Positions 35,181 to 44,904 of a DNA stretch of 57,962 nucleotides are shown here, piece after piece (position 1 is the stretch's first letter; every line of letters starts with the position of its first letter). The DNA comes from an uncultured Pelagibacteraceae bacterium (lineage in GTDB: Bacteria > Pseudomonadota > Alphaproteobacteria > Pelagibacterales > Pelagibacteraceae): NCBI GenBank assembly GCA_902611465.1, contig CACLZS010000006.1:1-57962 (forward strand), read 5' to 3'. The translations under genes were made by a program, and so were the position numbers. A model generated the notes under the pieces. It ran no database searches, had not been told where the DNA came from, and worked only from the letters and a program-made list of their open reading frames with translations.

Positions 35181-37403
35181 TTAGTTTACCAGAGGTTTAC
35201 CAGTTTTCAATGTATGTTTAATTCTATCTTGGGTTTTTTCTGTCTCAATTAGCTTCATAAATGCATCTAACTCTAATTTGTATAGATCATCCTCTGATAA
35301 AGTTTTTTCTAAAGTAGTATCTCCACCACTTAAAACTTTTGCCAGTTCTTTTCCAACTTCCATGCCATGATCAAGAATAATTTTTTCATTGTATAATTTT
35401 TCTAACATTTTTACCATTTTGTCATAAACACTTTTTCCTGACAGTTTAAATGTACATTCCTCTGGGGGAGAAAAATCTTTATTATTTTGAATTATCTCTT
35501 TAGAAACCTGTAATAAACTATTTCTACTCATTATTTTTTTATCCTCTGGTCTTAAATATTTTAAAGGCTCAGCTTCAATTGGTGATGTTGCAGTTTTAGC
35601 ATATCCAATAATGTCAAATACTTTTAAAGGAGCATAATCAGGATCATTTTTAGCTTCTTCAGTTTGAGACCATCTCCAAAGCATTTCTTTACATCCTCCA
35701 CCTGCTGGGATTAATCCAACCATAGTCTCAACTAAGCCAACTACAATATTGGTATGGGATGCAACGAAGTTACTTTGACATAAAACCTCAAAACCACCAC
35801 CCAATGCCAATCCTGATGGCGCAGATACAACTGGATATTTAGAATATTTTAAATGTTTGCAGGTCTCTTGAAAATATTTAACAAACTTTTCAATAGATTT
35901 AAAATCTCCTTTGTCGGCAAAATTCATTGTGTAAGACAAGTTTACGCCAGCTGAAAATTGCATTGCCTCGTTTATTATTATTAAAGGTTTGTCTGTTGCA
36001 TTTTTTAAGCTATCCATCGAGTCATAATCTAAAGCATTAGCCTTAGTTGTGAATTCAACAATATTAAAATCATCAAACCTATAGATTTCTGCAGAATTAT
36101 TTTTATCAAATTTAGTTGCTCTAGGTTTAATTTTTCCTAAAGTTTCTAAATCAGTATATTGTTGCCTTTCTCCATAGAAGTTTTCATCTTTACTTTGAGA
36201 TAAGCTTTCAAGAAACTTATTATTTTCAAATGTATCTATTCTTTCAAAAAAATCCTTAACACCAATTTCTTTTAACATTTCAAAAGGTCCCTTAGACCAG
36301 TTAAACCCTAGTCTCATTGCTTCATCGATATCATTAAATTTATCTGTAATACCTGGAACTAAAGATGATGCATACTTAATAATTTTTGAAATTACAGACC
36401 AAGCGTATTCACCATATTTATCTTTTCTGTTTATAAGACCAACAATATCCATTTTTTCTGAACCTAAATTAAACTTTTTAGATAATGAGTATTCACCTGT
36501 CTCTAAGTTAATACCCTCTAGAATTTTTTTATTATCAGACTTATTCATTCTATAGAAACCACCTTTCCCTTTTCTTCCGGTGTACCCAGTTTCTATAAGT
36601 TTTTTAACTAATGGTATTTCTTTCGCGACAATTTGAAAGTCATCAGTTTCTGGAAGTTCTTTTATAAAACTTTTCAAAACATCAGCCATCAAATCAATTC
36701 CAATTAAATCATAAAGTCCAAAAACTCCTGTTTTTGGTATTCCCATTGGCCTTCCAAAAACGGCATCAGCTTCCTCAATTGTTAATTTCATTTTAAAAGC
36801 TTCAGTCATAGCCACTTGCATAGCGTAGACACCAATTCTATTTCCTAAAAATCCTGGAGTATCATTACAGATTAATGCTCCTTTTCCTAAATCTTTTTCA
36901 CAAAAACTTTTTAGTGAGTTTATTTGATCTAAATCGTTATTTTCATTTTTTACAATTTCTAACAAATCCATATATCTGACTGGATTAAAGAAGTGAGTTA
37001 TGCAAAAATCTTTTTTTTCTTCATCTGAAAGTTTTTCTGAAAGAACTTTAATTGGAATAGAAGATGTGTTTGAAGATACTATTGATCCTTTCTTTCTTTC
37101 TTTAAAAATTTTTTCATAAATATTATGTTTAATATCAATTCTCTCAACCACAGCTTCAACTATCCAGTCTGCTTCACCAACTTCATTAAAATTATCGTTT
37201 ATATTTCCAACATTAATATTATTTATTTTTGACTTATCTATTAATAAAGGAGGTCTAGACTTTAAAATTCTTTCCCTTGCTTTTTCAGAAATTTCAGTTG
37301 TCAAGTCTAACAATGTTACCGGAACATTTGCATTACATAATTGAGCAGCTATTCCACTACCCATTGTACCTGAGCCTATAACTACTACTTTATTAATTTT
37401 CAT
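35181..37403 (-). CDS. fadJ: 3-hydroxyacyl-CoA dehydrogenase / enoyl-CoA hydratase fusion
   Basis: Bifunctional beta-oxidation enzyme, 740 residues. Here the dehydrogenase half comes first: NAD motif GSGTMGSGIA (10-19) and catalytic THFFNPVRYMDLLEIV with its His and Glu. A crotonase half follows (about 450-650) with oxyanion segment APSGLALGGGFEVL and the two acid residues in GGGFE and VETMVGLIPAGGG. This order is opposite to E. coli FadB/FadJ but common in other bacteria. The matching thiolase gene may be the one at 50019. Confidence 0.88.
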   Translation of the reverse strand: MKINKVVVIGSGTMGSGIAAQLCNANVPVTLLDLTTEISEKARERILKSRPPLLIDKSKINNINVGNINDNFNEVGEADWIVEAVVERIDIKHNIYEKIFKERKKGSIVSSNTSSIPIKVLSEKLSDEEKKDFCITHFFNPVRYMDLLEIVKNENNDLDQINSLKSFCEKDLGKGALICNDTPGFLGNRIGVYAMQVAMTEAFKMKLTIEEADAVFGRPMGIPKTGVFGLYDLIGIDLMADVLKSFIKELPETDDFQIVAKEIPLVKKLIETGYTGRKGKGGFYRMNKSDNKKILEGINLETGEYSLSKKFNLGSEKMDIVGLINRKDKYGEYAWSVISKIIKYASSLVPGITDKFNDIDEAMRLGFNWSKGPFEMLKEIGVKDFFERIDTFENNKFLESLSQSKDENFYGERQQYTDLETLGKIKPRATKFDKNNSAEIYRFDDFNIVEFTTKANALDYDSMDSLKNATDKPLIIINEAMQFSAGVNLSYTMNFADKGDFKSIEKFVKYFQETCKHLKYSKYPVVSAPSGLALGGGFEVLCQSNFVASHTNIVVGLVETMVGLIPAGGGCKEMLWRWSQTEEAKNDPDYAPLKVFDIIGYAKTATSPIEAEPLKYLRPEDKKIMSRNSLLQVSKEIIQNNKDFSPPEECTFKLSGKSVYDKMVKMLEKLYNEKIILDHGMEVGKELAKVLSGGDTTLEKTLSEDDLYKLELDAFMKLIETEKTQDRIKHTLKTGKPLVN

Positions 37404-37471
37404 AATGAGAATAAAAGCTTATAATGAATATCTTATTCAAGAGCAACTTAAAGCCGCTAAATATTTTTATA

Positions 37472-38038
37472 TTATTGTTTAATTATTTTTGTGATTGATG
37501 GAATTATTGCCACTGCTAGAGCAATTTTGAATAATTCACTTGGTAAAAAAGGATATAGACCACCAGCTAAAGCCTTTTCATAACCGATAACTGAGCCCAA
37601 ATAACCCACCCCAACAATAAAAATAATAGAAGTTGCTATCAAAAGAGAAATTAAACTTTTAATATAAGAGTCGTTGAAATTTCTTTCTGCTAAATATCCC
37701 ACAACACCAGCTGCAATAGTCATTCCATAAAGATAGCCAGCAGTAGGACCTGTTAAATAAAGTAATCCACCGCCTTTTGCAAAAACTGGAAGTCCAATAG
37801 CTCCTTCGAAGAGATACAATACAAGTGTAAAAAACGCTAACTTTGAACCAAATGTCATTCCAATAATAAAAACTGCAAAAGTTTGCATTGTCATTGGAAC
37901 TGGCCAAAATGGAACTTGAACTTTTGACGAAAAAGCAAGGATAAGTGTACCTATTAACATCAAAGAAATATTCTGAAAATAAATATTTATTCTAAAATCA
38001 GATAATAAATTTTTAATCAAAGTAGAATTATTTTTCAT
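37472..38038 (-). CDS. bioY: Biotin transporter BioY
   Basis: S component of an energy-coupling-factor biotin importer, 188 residues and about six helices. The BioY signature region VQVPFWPVPMTMQTFAVFI and the GLPVFAKGGGLLYLTGPTAGYLYG loop are clear. No EcfA/EcfT genes are near; solitary BioY proteins are known to work alone or with shared modules. The 68-bp gap before fadJ and the 56-bp gap downstream of dppDF show no obvious signals. Confidence 0.92.
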   Translation of the reverse strand: MKNNSTLIKNLLSDFRINIYFQNISLMLIGTLILAFSSKVQVPFWPVPMTMQTFAVFIIGMTFGSKLAFFTLVLYLFEGAIGLPVFAKGGGLLYLTGPTAGYLYGMTIAAGVVGYLAERNFNDSYIKSLISLLIATSIIFIVGVGYLGSVIGYEKALAGGLYPFLPSELFKIALAVAIIPSITKIIKQ

Positions 38039-38094
38039 CCTAAAAGGTATTTAAACATACTTGAATGCAAATTTAAAATAATAAATATAAAGCT

Positions 38095-40122
38095 TTAATT
38101 AACCTGGTCTTTTTGTAATTCTTTTAGTGGTATGTGGCATCTGATAGAGTTTCCGCTGTTAGTTATTTGCCAAGGTGGTACTTCATTTTTACAAATATCA
38201 CCTAATATTCTTGAACATCTCCCCTGAAAACTACACCCCTTTTGAGGTGGCTTTTCCTCTACAATATCCTCAGCAACTAATTTTGGTTTGATATCTGGAT
38301 CTGGTTCTAACACGGCTCCTAATAAAACCTCTGTATAAGGGTGTGATGGAAATTGATAAACATCTTTTGATGGTCCCACTTCACACAATCTTCCTTGATA
38401 AAGAACAGCAACTCTATCACTTATAGCTCTTACAACAGCTAAATCATGTGAAACAAATATATATGTAGTTCCAAAATCTTCTTTAAGTTGTTGTAATAAA
38501 TTTAATACAGCTGCCTGAACTGACACATCCAACGCAGATGTTACTTCATCACATAATATTATATCTGGTTTAGCTGCAAAAGCTCTTGCAACTGCAACTC
38601 TCTGTTTTTCACCTCCAGATAATTGTCTAGGATACCTAGACATATAAAATTCTCCAAGTCTTACTTTTTGTAATAGATCTATAATATTTTTTTTTAATTC
38701 TTCACCCTTTAAACCAAAATATAATTTTAATGGTTGCGCTATTATTTCTTCAACAGTATGGTTTGGGTTTAAAGACTCATCTGGATTTTGAAAAATTAAT
38801 TGAATAATTCTTAAATCATTAGGATCTCTCTCTTTGAGGTCAGAGGATAAATTTCTATTTTGATCAAATTTTATTATTCCACCTTTGGTTCTGAGTAACC
38901 CAGCAATAGATTTGAGAATTGTTGACTTTCCACTACCTGACTCTCCAACAAGAGCTATAGTTTCACCCTTCTTAATATTAATATTAATATCTTTTACAGT
39001 TGGATTATCGTCAGAAATTCTATTTAACACTTGATCTAAAAGTTTTTGCTTAGCGTAACTTATTGAAACTTCTGAAAGGTTTAATATTTCTTTATCTTGT
39101 AAACTCGTCTTAATTTTATTAACAGTTTGATTAACCTGACTGTCATTCATTAAACTCTTATAATTAAAACATCTAACACTTGTGTTTAATTCTTCTAAGT
39201 ACTCAAGTTGAGGAGAGTTATTTTTACATTTTTCTTCTGAAAAATCGCACCTATCAAAGAAACTGCAGCCTCTATGCATTGTTCCAGGTTGAGGTTGGCT
39301 ACCAGGCATTGATTGTGGAAGCCCTGCTAGTGATAATTTTGGTATAGATTTAAGCAAACCATAGGTATATGGATGAATTGGTTTTTTAAGAATATCTCTA
39401 GAGGGTCCCTCTAAAACTATTTCACCAGAGTACATTACAATAATACGGTCACTTACTTGAGCTATTGCTCCTAGGTCATGGCTCACATAAACCATTGATG
39501 TTCCAGTGTCTTTGGCAATGAAATTAAGCAGTTCTAAAACGTGAGCTTGTGTTGTTACGTCTAAGCCAGTTGTAGGTTCGTCCAATAGTAAAAGGTCAGG
39601 AGTTCCAGCTAATGCCATTGCAACAGCAACTCTTTGTTGTTGTCCTCCTGAAAGTTCATGAGGATATCGAAGAGCAATTGTTTCTGGTGAAGGAAGTCTC
39701 ACTTTATTTAACAATTCAGAAATTTTTTGCTCTCTTTCCTCCTCCTTTAAATCAGAATGCAACTGTAATGCCTCATCAATTTGATAACCTATTTTTAAAT
39801 TTGGTGTTAATGCCTGCCCAGCATTTTGTGGTATCATTGCGATTTTCCTACCTCTGATTTTTTCCAAATCTCTATTTTTCATTTTTAAAAGATTTGAGGA
39901 ATTGAATTCACATTCTCCACCAATAGTATAGAGACCATGTTTAACATACCCCATCATAGCTAATGCAAGAGTACTTTTTCCAGATCCAGACTCTCCAACA
40001 ATACCAACAGTTTCGCCTTTTTTAATATTTGTGCTAATGTTTCTTAATATTAAAATCTCTTCTCCTTTTTTACTTTTAAATCCAATAGATAAATTTTTTA
40101 CTTTTTGAATTATTTCAGTCAT
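38095..40122 (-). CDS. Fused oligopeptide-type ABC ATPase (DppD-DppF)
   Basis: Both nucleotide-binding subunits of a peptide/nickel-class importer in one 675-residue chain. Walker A GESGSGKS occurs near residues 43 and 410. Signatures are LSGGQQQR in half 1 and LSGGEKQR in half 2, with Walker B LLLLDEPTTGLD and IILCDEVTSALD. Each half ends in the Cys-rich oligopeptide-ATPase motif (GCSFFDRCDF and GCSFQGRCSR). It is 1 bp after the DppC-like gene. Confidence 0.92.
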   Translation of the reverse strand: MTEIIQKVKNLSIGFKSKKGEEILILRNISTNIKKGETVGIVGESGSGKSTLALAMMGYVKHGLYTIGGECEFNSSNLLKMKNRDLEKIRGRKIAMIPQNAGQALTPNLKIGYQIDEALQLHSDLKEEEREQKISELLNKVRLPSPETIALRYPHELSGGQQQRVAVAMALAGTPDLLLLDEPTTGLDVTTQAHVLELLNFIAKDTGTSMVYVSHDLGAIAQVSDRIIVMYSGEIVLEGPSRDILKKPIHPYTYGLLKSIPKLSLAGLPQSMPGSQPQPGTMHRGCSFFDRCDFSEEKCKNNSPQLEYLEELNTSVRCFNYKSLMNDSQVNQTVNKIKTSLQDKEILNLSEVSISYAKQKLLDQVLNRISDDNPTVKDININIKKGETIALVGESGSGKSTILKSIAGLLRTKGGIIKFDQNRNLSSDLKERDPNDLRIIQLIFQNPDESLNPNHTVEEIIAQPLKLYFGLKGEELKKNIIDLLQKVRLGEFYMSRYPRQLSGGEKQRVAVARAFAAKPDIILCDEVTSALDVSVQAAVLNLLQQLKEDFGTTYIFVSHDLAVVRAISDRVAVLYQGRLCEVGPSKDVYQFPSHPYTEVLLGAVLEPDPDIKPKLVAEDIVEEKPPQKGCSFQGRCSRILGDICKNEVPPWQITNSGNSIRCHIPLKELQKDQVN

Positions 40123-40123
40123 T

Positions 40124-41017
40124 TTAAACTGGAGCTTTTGTTGATCTATCTATACCTAATGCTTTAGCAAAGGCATCGGCTGTCAAATTAATACCAATTA
40201 TTAAGCTGCTTAAACCAACTATTGGAGCTATCACTGACCAATAAGCAAAGGACATTAATCCTCTCGCATTTGAAATCATCAGTCCCCAATCCGGAGTTGG
40301 AGGACTAACGCCAAAACCTAGGAATGACAAAGAGCTGAAGCCAAGTAACATCCATGACCATCTCATTGCACCTTCCACTAAAATTGCATCTCTTACATTT
40401 GGAATTATTTCATTCCATATTATTGAAAAATTACTGTGTCCTCTTGCTCTAGCTGATACAATAAAATCTTTAGCAATTACATCATGAGTTGCAGCTCTTG
40501 CAACTCTAACAATTCCTTTACCATAAAAGAAACCTAAAGCAGGTATCAGCACCTCAGTCGATGTACCTAATAAAGATACAATCAACAACATTGCTAATAT
40601 CCAAGGTATAGATAAAAATGCATCAACAATCCTCATCACTATATCGTCAGTTTTACCACCAACTAGTCCACAAAAAATTCCTAATAGACCACCCCAAAGT
40701 AGTGCTATTAAAGATCCAAAGAAAGTAATTGTTAAAGCTGTTCTTCCGCCTAAAATTGTTCTAGTAAAAACATCCCTTCCAAGATCATCAGTTCCAAACC
40801 AATATTCAGCAGAAGGAGCTTGTAGCATCAAAGTTGGGTTTATTGCTTTAAAATCATATGGCGCAATATAAGGGCTAATAAATGCAAGTATTACATGGAA
40901 AATCAATATACTTAACCCAATAAACCCTGATGGTCTTGAGGCCATTGTAATGATTATCTCAGAGACTTTTGCGAAATTACTTTTCTTTTCTTCCTGATAA
41001 ATATTATCTAATTTCAT
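40124..41017 (-). CDS. Oligopeptide-type ABC permease, DppC-like
   Basis: A 297-residue inner-membrane permease with an N-terminal helix (SGFIGLSILIFHVILAFI) and the transport domain opened by WFGTDDLGRDVFTRTILGGR, a block specific to DppC/OppC. The EAA-type loop is near VSARARGHSNFSIIWNEIIPN (read in two parts). It forms the channel with the next permease. Substrate is unknown. Confidence 0.9.
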   Translation of the reverse strand: MKLDNIYQEEKKSNFAKVSEIIITMASRPSGFIGLSILIFHVILAFISPYIAPYDFKAINPTLMLQAPSAEYWFGTDDLGRDVFTRTILGGRTALTITFFGSLIALLWGGLLGIFCGLVGGKTDDIVMRIVDAFLSIPWILAMLLIVSLLGTSTEVLIPALGFFYGKGIVRVARAATHDVIAKDFIVSARARGHSNFSIIWNEIIPNVRDAILVEGAMRWSWMLLGFSSLSFLGFGVSPPTPDWGLMISNARGLMSFAYWSVIAPIVGLSSLIIGINLTADAFAKALGIDRSTKAPV

Positions 41018-41018
41018 A

Positions 41019-41975
41019 TTATTTTCTTATCTGTAACGTTTTTAATCTTGGATTAAGCATCAATGTCATTAGATCTGCCAATAAATTTATACTAACATAT
41101 ATAGATGCAAGAATTATTGCTAAAGCTTGAACTGTTGGTAAATCTCTATTTGAAATAGACTCTATAACCAACCTTCCAAGACCAGGATAATTAAAGACAA
41201 CCTCAGTTACAACAACACCACCTAAAAGCCATGCAATTGTTAGAGCTACAACATTAATCGCTGGTAACAATGCATTTGGTAAAACATGTTTAAAAACCAT
41301 TTTCCAATATGGAACACCTTTTAAAATTGCCATTTGAACATACTCACTTGCCATAACTTGTATGACGCTTGATCTTACCATCCGCGCCATATGAGCTGTC
41401 ATAATCATTGCAATAGCTATTACTGGTAAAATAATGTTTGGTAATAGTTCAAAGAATGAAACATCAGTTGGGACTATCACGATACCAGGTAACCACTCTA
41501 ACCATATTGCAATTATTAAAATCAATAATGTAGCACTGATAAACTCTGGAATAGTCATTGCAAATATAGTTACTGTTGAAATTGCTACGTCAGGCAATTT
41601 GTCTCTCCAAAGAGCAGTTACAATTCCTAATATCAAAGCAATCGGTATACCAATAAAAATGGCAGCTGATGCTAGAACTAATGAATTTTTAATTCTTGGT
41701 CCTAGAACCTCTTTAATTGGCATTTCTCCACTTAATGAATAACCAAAGTCTCCTTGAATAGCATTTACGGCCCAAGATACGTATCTCTCATATGCAGGAA
41801 CATTCAAACCTAATCTTCTATAACAAGCTTCTAGTTGCTCCCCAAATGCTTGTCTCTCAAGATATGTTGTACACGCGTCACCTGGTAAAATTTCAGTACC
41901 AACAAAAGTGATTAAAGATACGATAAATAGAGTTATTAAGCCTAATAGAATTCTTTTTATAATTAAAAAAAGCAT
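41019..41975 (-). CDS. Oligopeptide-type ABC permease, DppB-like
   Basis: A 318-residue permease. It starts with a typical DppB helix (LFLIIKRILLGLITLFIV), has the family RLGLNVPAYERYVSW periplasmic segment after a double-Cys loop (DACTTYLERQAFGEQLEAC), and an EAA loop near YVQMAILKGVPYWKMVFKHV. The Cys pair in the periplasmic loop is unusual and may form a disulfide. It follows the dppA-like gene after an 83-bp spacer that holds a strong hairpin. Confidence 0.9.
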   Translation of the reverse strand: MLFLIIKRILLGLITLFIVSLITFVGTEILPGDACTTYLERQAFGEQLEACYRRLGLNVPAYERYVSWAVNAIQGDFGYSLSGEMPIKEVLGPRIKNSLVLASAAIFIGIPIALILGIVTALWRDKLPDVAISTVTIFAMTIPEFISATLLILIIAIWLEWLPGIVIVPTDVSFFELLPNIILPVIAIAMIMTAHMARMVRSSVIQVMASEYVQMAILKGVPYWKMVFKHVLPNALLPAINVVALTIAWLLGGVVVTEVVFNYPGLGRLVIESISNRDLPTVQALAIILASIYVSINLLADLMTLMLNPRLKTLQIRK

Positions 41976-42018
41976 AAGAATACTTAAATTTTAAATTATT
42001 TATTTAGAAATGAAAGAG

Positions 42019-42050
42019 GTTTTACAGGCCTACTTAAAGGCCTGTAAAAC
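42019..42050 (-). terminator. Strong hairpin between the binding-protein gene and the permeases
   Basis: A 13-bp perfect stem (42019-42031 with 42038-42050) and 6-nt loop 8 bp after the stop of the binding-protein gene. The minus-strand tail CTCTTTCATTT is only partly T-rich. It may be a leaky terminator or an mRNA-stabilising hairpin that raises binding-protein output. Confidence 0.7.
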
Positions 42051-42058
42051 AAAAATTA

Positions 42059-43546
42059 TTAGTCAACACTAACTGTGTGCCATCTTATTGAAAAATACTC
42101 AACTTCGTCGAGATTTTTTACTTTAGAAGATGTGACAACCAATCTAGATACATGGTAAGGAATCATAGTTCCAGATTCTTCCCATAGTGTTTTCTGAGCA
42201 TTGATATATGCAGCTTTTCTTTTACTGAAATTTAACTCACCTCTAGCTTCAGCTAAATTTTTGTCAAAAGATGCACTTTTGTAGAAAGATTCATTCCATT
42301 TTGCTTCACTATGATAAGCTTCATGCAAAATACTGTCCGCAGGTCTCTCATTCCAACGTGTCATTGCTACAGGCTTTTTCATCCAAGTTTCATTCCAATA
42401 ACTTTTTGAAGGTGTCATTTGAATATCTGCTCTTATGTTAGCTTTAGCAAATTGTTGTTGTAAAACCTCAGCAATAGTAGGCCATGTTGGTTCTTTTGTA
42501 GATACATGAATTGTGAAATCAATACCATCTGGATAACCTGCTTCTGCTAGTAGTTTTTTAGCAGTTGCATGTTGAGGTGGACACTTCTTTTTCATTCTGT
42601 ATTGATCAGACGGGGCAACTGGAGTATCACAAGATACTGTTGCTGCTCCAGCCATAACTAAATCAACTAACTCTTGTCTATCTACAGCTATTCTGACAGC
42701 CTTTCTTACTCTAGGATCATCAAATGGTGCAACGTCAGTTCTCATTACCATACCTCTCCAGTTTCCTGTGGGTATCACTGATACATTGAATTTTGGATTA
42801 CCATCAAATATTTTTTTCTGATTGAATGGAACATATCTATTCATATCTATTTGACCAGTAAGCAAAGCTTGAATTCTAGCTTGACCATCTGGAATAGCTA
42901 TTACTTGTACTTCAGCAAGTTTAGGTGCTCCTTCCCAATAATCTGGGTTTGCTTTAAGTATTGTTGTTCCCTCAGCATCAAATTTTTCTACTATAAAAGG
43001 TCCTGTTCCAATTCCAGTTTTTCCAATAGTATCACCTGATCCACTAGGTATCATTCTTAGTCTATAATCTGTCAGTAAAAGTGGAAAATCTGCAAAAGAT
43101 GTATTCAACTTCATTTTAACTGTGTGTGAGTCTACAACCTCAATATCTGTTACTGCACTCATACTTTTCTTAGCAGGCGAACCAATTTCAGGATCTTTAA
43201 CTCTCATCAAAGAGTATTTTACATCCTCTGCATCAAACTCAGATCCATCATGGAATTTAACACCTTTTCTTAAGTTAAAAGTCCATTCTGTTGCATCTGC
43301 ATTTCCTGACCAGTCTGTTGCTAGCTCAGGCGATGTAACCCCTTTAAGATCTTTTCTAACCAGACGGTTCTGTGTCATGATAACTACCTGAAACAGTCGT
43401 CCTTTAGTAATTGCGTCTAAATTTGTATCTTTTCCAAAACCAACATCATGGGATAATTTAAAAACACCGCTTGATGCATTGGCAAAAGAAAATGTTACAA
43501 ATAGTGATACCAATGAAATTGATATCAATTTAAAAATGTTTTTCAT
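42059..43546 (-). CDS. Oligopeptide-type substrate-binding protein, DppA-like
   Basis: Periplasmic SBP_bac_5 receptor, 495 residues, with a signal peptide (about 1-24, ending ANA). Family landmarks are VTSPELATDWSGNADATEWTF, LRKGVKFHDGSEFDAEDV and GTGPFIVEKF. SD GAGAGGAAA lies 5 nt before the ATG. The family covers peptides, nickel, opines and other small cations, so the substrate cannot be given. Confidence 0.9.
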   Translation of the reverse strand: MKNIFKLISISLVSLFVTFSFANASSGVFKLSHDVGFGKDTNLDAITKGRLFQVVIMTQNRLVRKDLKGVTSPELATDWSGNADATEWTFNLRKGVKFHDGSEFDAEDVKYSLMRVKDPEIGSPAKKSMSAVTDIEVVDSHTVKMKLNTSFADFPLLLTDYRLRMIPSGSGDTIGKTGIGTGPFIVEKFDAEGTTILKANPDYWEGAPKLAEVQVIAIPDGQARIQALLTGQIDMNRYVPFNQKKIFDGNPKFNVSVIPTGNWRGMVMRTDVAPFDDPRVRKAVRIAVDRQELVDLVMAGAATVSCDTPVAPSDQYRMKKKCPPQHATAKKLLAEAGYPDGIDFTIHVSTKEPTWPTIAEVLQQQFAKANIRADIQMTPSKSYWNETWMKKPVAMTRWNERPADSILHEAYHSEAKWNESFYKSASFDKNLAEARGELNFSKRKAAYINAQKTLWEESGTMIPYHVSRLVVTSSKVKNLDEVEYFSIRWHTVSVD

Positions 43547-43661
43547 AATTTCCTCTCTTTAAAAAAATAAAAGGTAACAATTAGCAACTTATATAGCAAC
43601 AGTGAAAATGGTTCTTTTTTATTTGTTTTATTGATGTATTTTGATTATTTAAAAAACAATA
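43547..43661. promoter_or_regulatory. Divergent intergenic region with TAGCAAC direct repeat
   Basis: A 115-bp gap between the divergent dppA-like and GcvT-like genes. TAGCAAC occurs twice (43582-43588 and 43594-43600), 12 bp apart, about one helical turn, with a degenerate third copy just before (GTAACAA at 43574). It may be a regulator site. I see no convincing promoter hexamers. Confidence 0.3.
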
Positions 43662-44891
43662 ATGAAAGATTTAATCAATAAATATAGGTTTACAGTTAAA
43701 CCTGTTAGCCTTGAAAATTCTAACTCTTTGGAGCTCGCAAGGTCAATTCAAGTTCATCCACTAACATACCAAGAGCTGCCATATGACCCTGAATATTCTA
43801 ATTATGCAGGAAGATTAACACTTGAGAAATTGTCAAATGTTAGTCCTGAAGAAATGTATTGGAAAGGAAGGCAAGAAATAATATTTAGACATACTGGTGA
43901 ACATCCATTTGAAATATCTGGTCCAGATTCATTAAAGTTATTACAAAAAATATTTCCAAGAGATGTATCTAAAATATCAAAAGGAAGATGCTCTTATCAG
44001 TTTGCTTGTTATCATGATGGAGGAATGATTACAGATGGAGTTCTATTAAAAATTGACGAAGATAAATACTGGTTTGCTCAAGCAGATGGGGATCTTTTTT
44101 CTTGGTACAAAGCTCACTCTAAAAATATGGATGTTGAAATAAAAGATCCTGAGGTATGGGTAAGTCAAATACAAGGTCCTTTATCAATGAAACTATTAGA
44201 AAATATTGCAGATAGATTTTCTGAAAATGACTGGAAATATTTTGATTGGAAAGAATTACAAATCTTAGATCAAAAAGTAATTGTAAGTCGAAGTGGTTTT
44301 ACAAATGAGCTAGGTTGGGAAATTTATTTCAGACCCGAAAATGAAACTGAAAAAATTGGAGATTACATTCTTGAAGAGGGAAAAAAATTAGGTATGATTT
44401 TAGTAGCCACTCCGGGTTTTAGATGTAGAAGAATTGAGGCAGGACTACTATCTGCAGGACAAGACTTTTCAAAAAAAACAGATCCATTTTCAGTTGGCCT
44501 TGGACGATTTATAAATTTTGATAAAGAGGATTTTATTGGAAAAGAAGCTCTAATGAAATCAGATAGAAAATGTAAGACATGGGGCATTAGAGTAGTAGAT
44601 GGAACAGCTCTCAAAGGAGAAAGTATCAAAATTAATGAAAAAAATATTGGCAGGATCACCTCAAGCACCTGGTCACCATATCAAATTTGTGGTGTTGGTA
44701 TCGTTCACCTTGATAATAATGAAAATGGCCCAGGAGATGTTGTAGATGTTAAATGCACTGATGGAAAAGTACATAAAGGAGAAATCTGTAAATTGCCAAT
44801 GTATGATGCAAAAGGAGAAATTGTTAGAGGTATAAATAGGAATATTCCTAAACAGCCAAATCCTTGGCCTGGCATTAAAACCAAAAATTAA
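43662..44891 (+). CDS. GcvT-family tetrahydrofolate-dependent methyltransferase, unknown substrate
   Basis: A 409-residue enzyme with the GcvT aminomethyltransferase fold and C-terminal barrel. Landmarks are RHTGEHPFEISGPDSLKLLQ, the folate-side SRSGFTNELGWEIYF, CRRIEAGLLSAGQDF and PFSVGLGRFINFDKEDFIGKEAL. Such proteins move a methyl or methylene group from N- or S-methylated compounds to tetrahydrofolate. It is related to, but clearly distinct from, the DmdA-like enzyme at 48836. It heads the plus-strand cluster to 51143. Confidence 0.82.
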   Translation: MKDLINKYRFTVKPVSLENSNSLELARSIQVHPLTYQELPYDPEYSNYAGRLTLEKLSNVSPEEMYWKGRQEIIFRHTGEHPFEISGPDSLKLLQKIFPRDVSKISKGRCSYQFACYHDGGMITDGVLLKIDEDKYWFAQADGDLFSWYKAHSKNMDVEIKDPEVWVSQIQGPLSMKLLENIADRFSENDWKYFDWKELQILDQKVIVSRSGFTNELGWEIYFRPENETEKIGDYILEEGKKLGMILVATPGFRCRRIEAGLLSAGQDFSKKTDPFSVGLGRFINFDKEDFIGKEALMKSDRKCKTWGIRVVDGTALKGESIKINEKNIGRITSSTWSPYQICGVGIVHLDNNENGPGDVVDVKCTDGKVHKGEICKLPMYDAKGEIVRGINRNIPKQPNPWPGIKTKN

Positions 44892-44904
44892 AAAGCTTTA
44901 GTTT

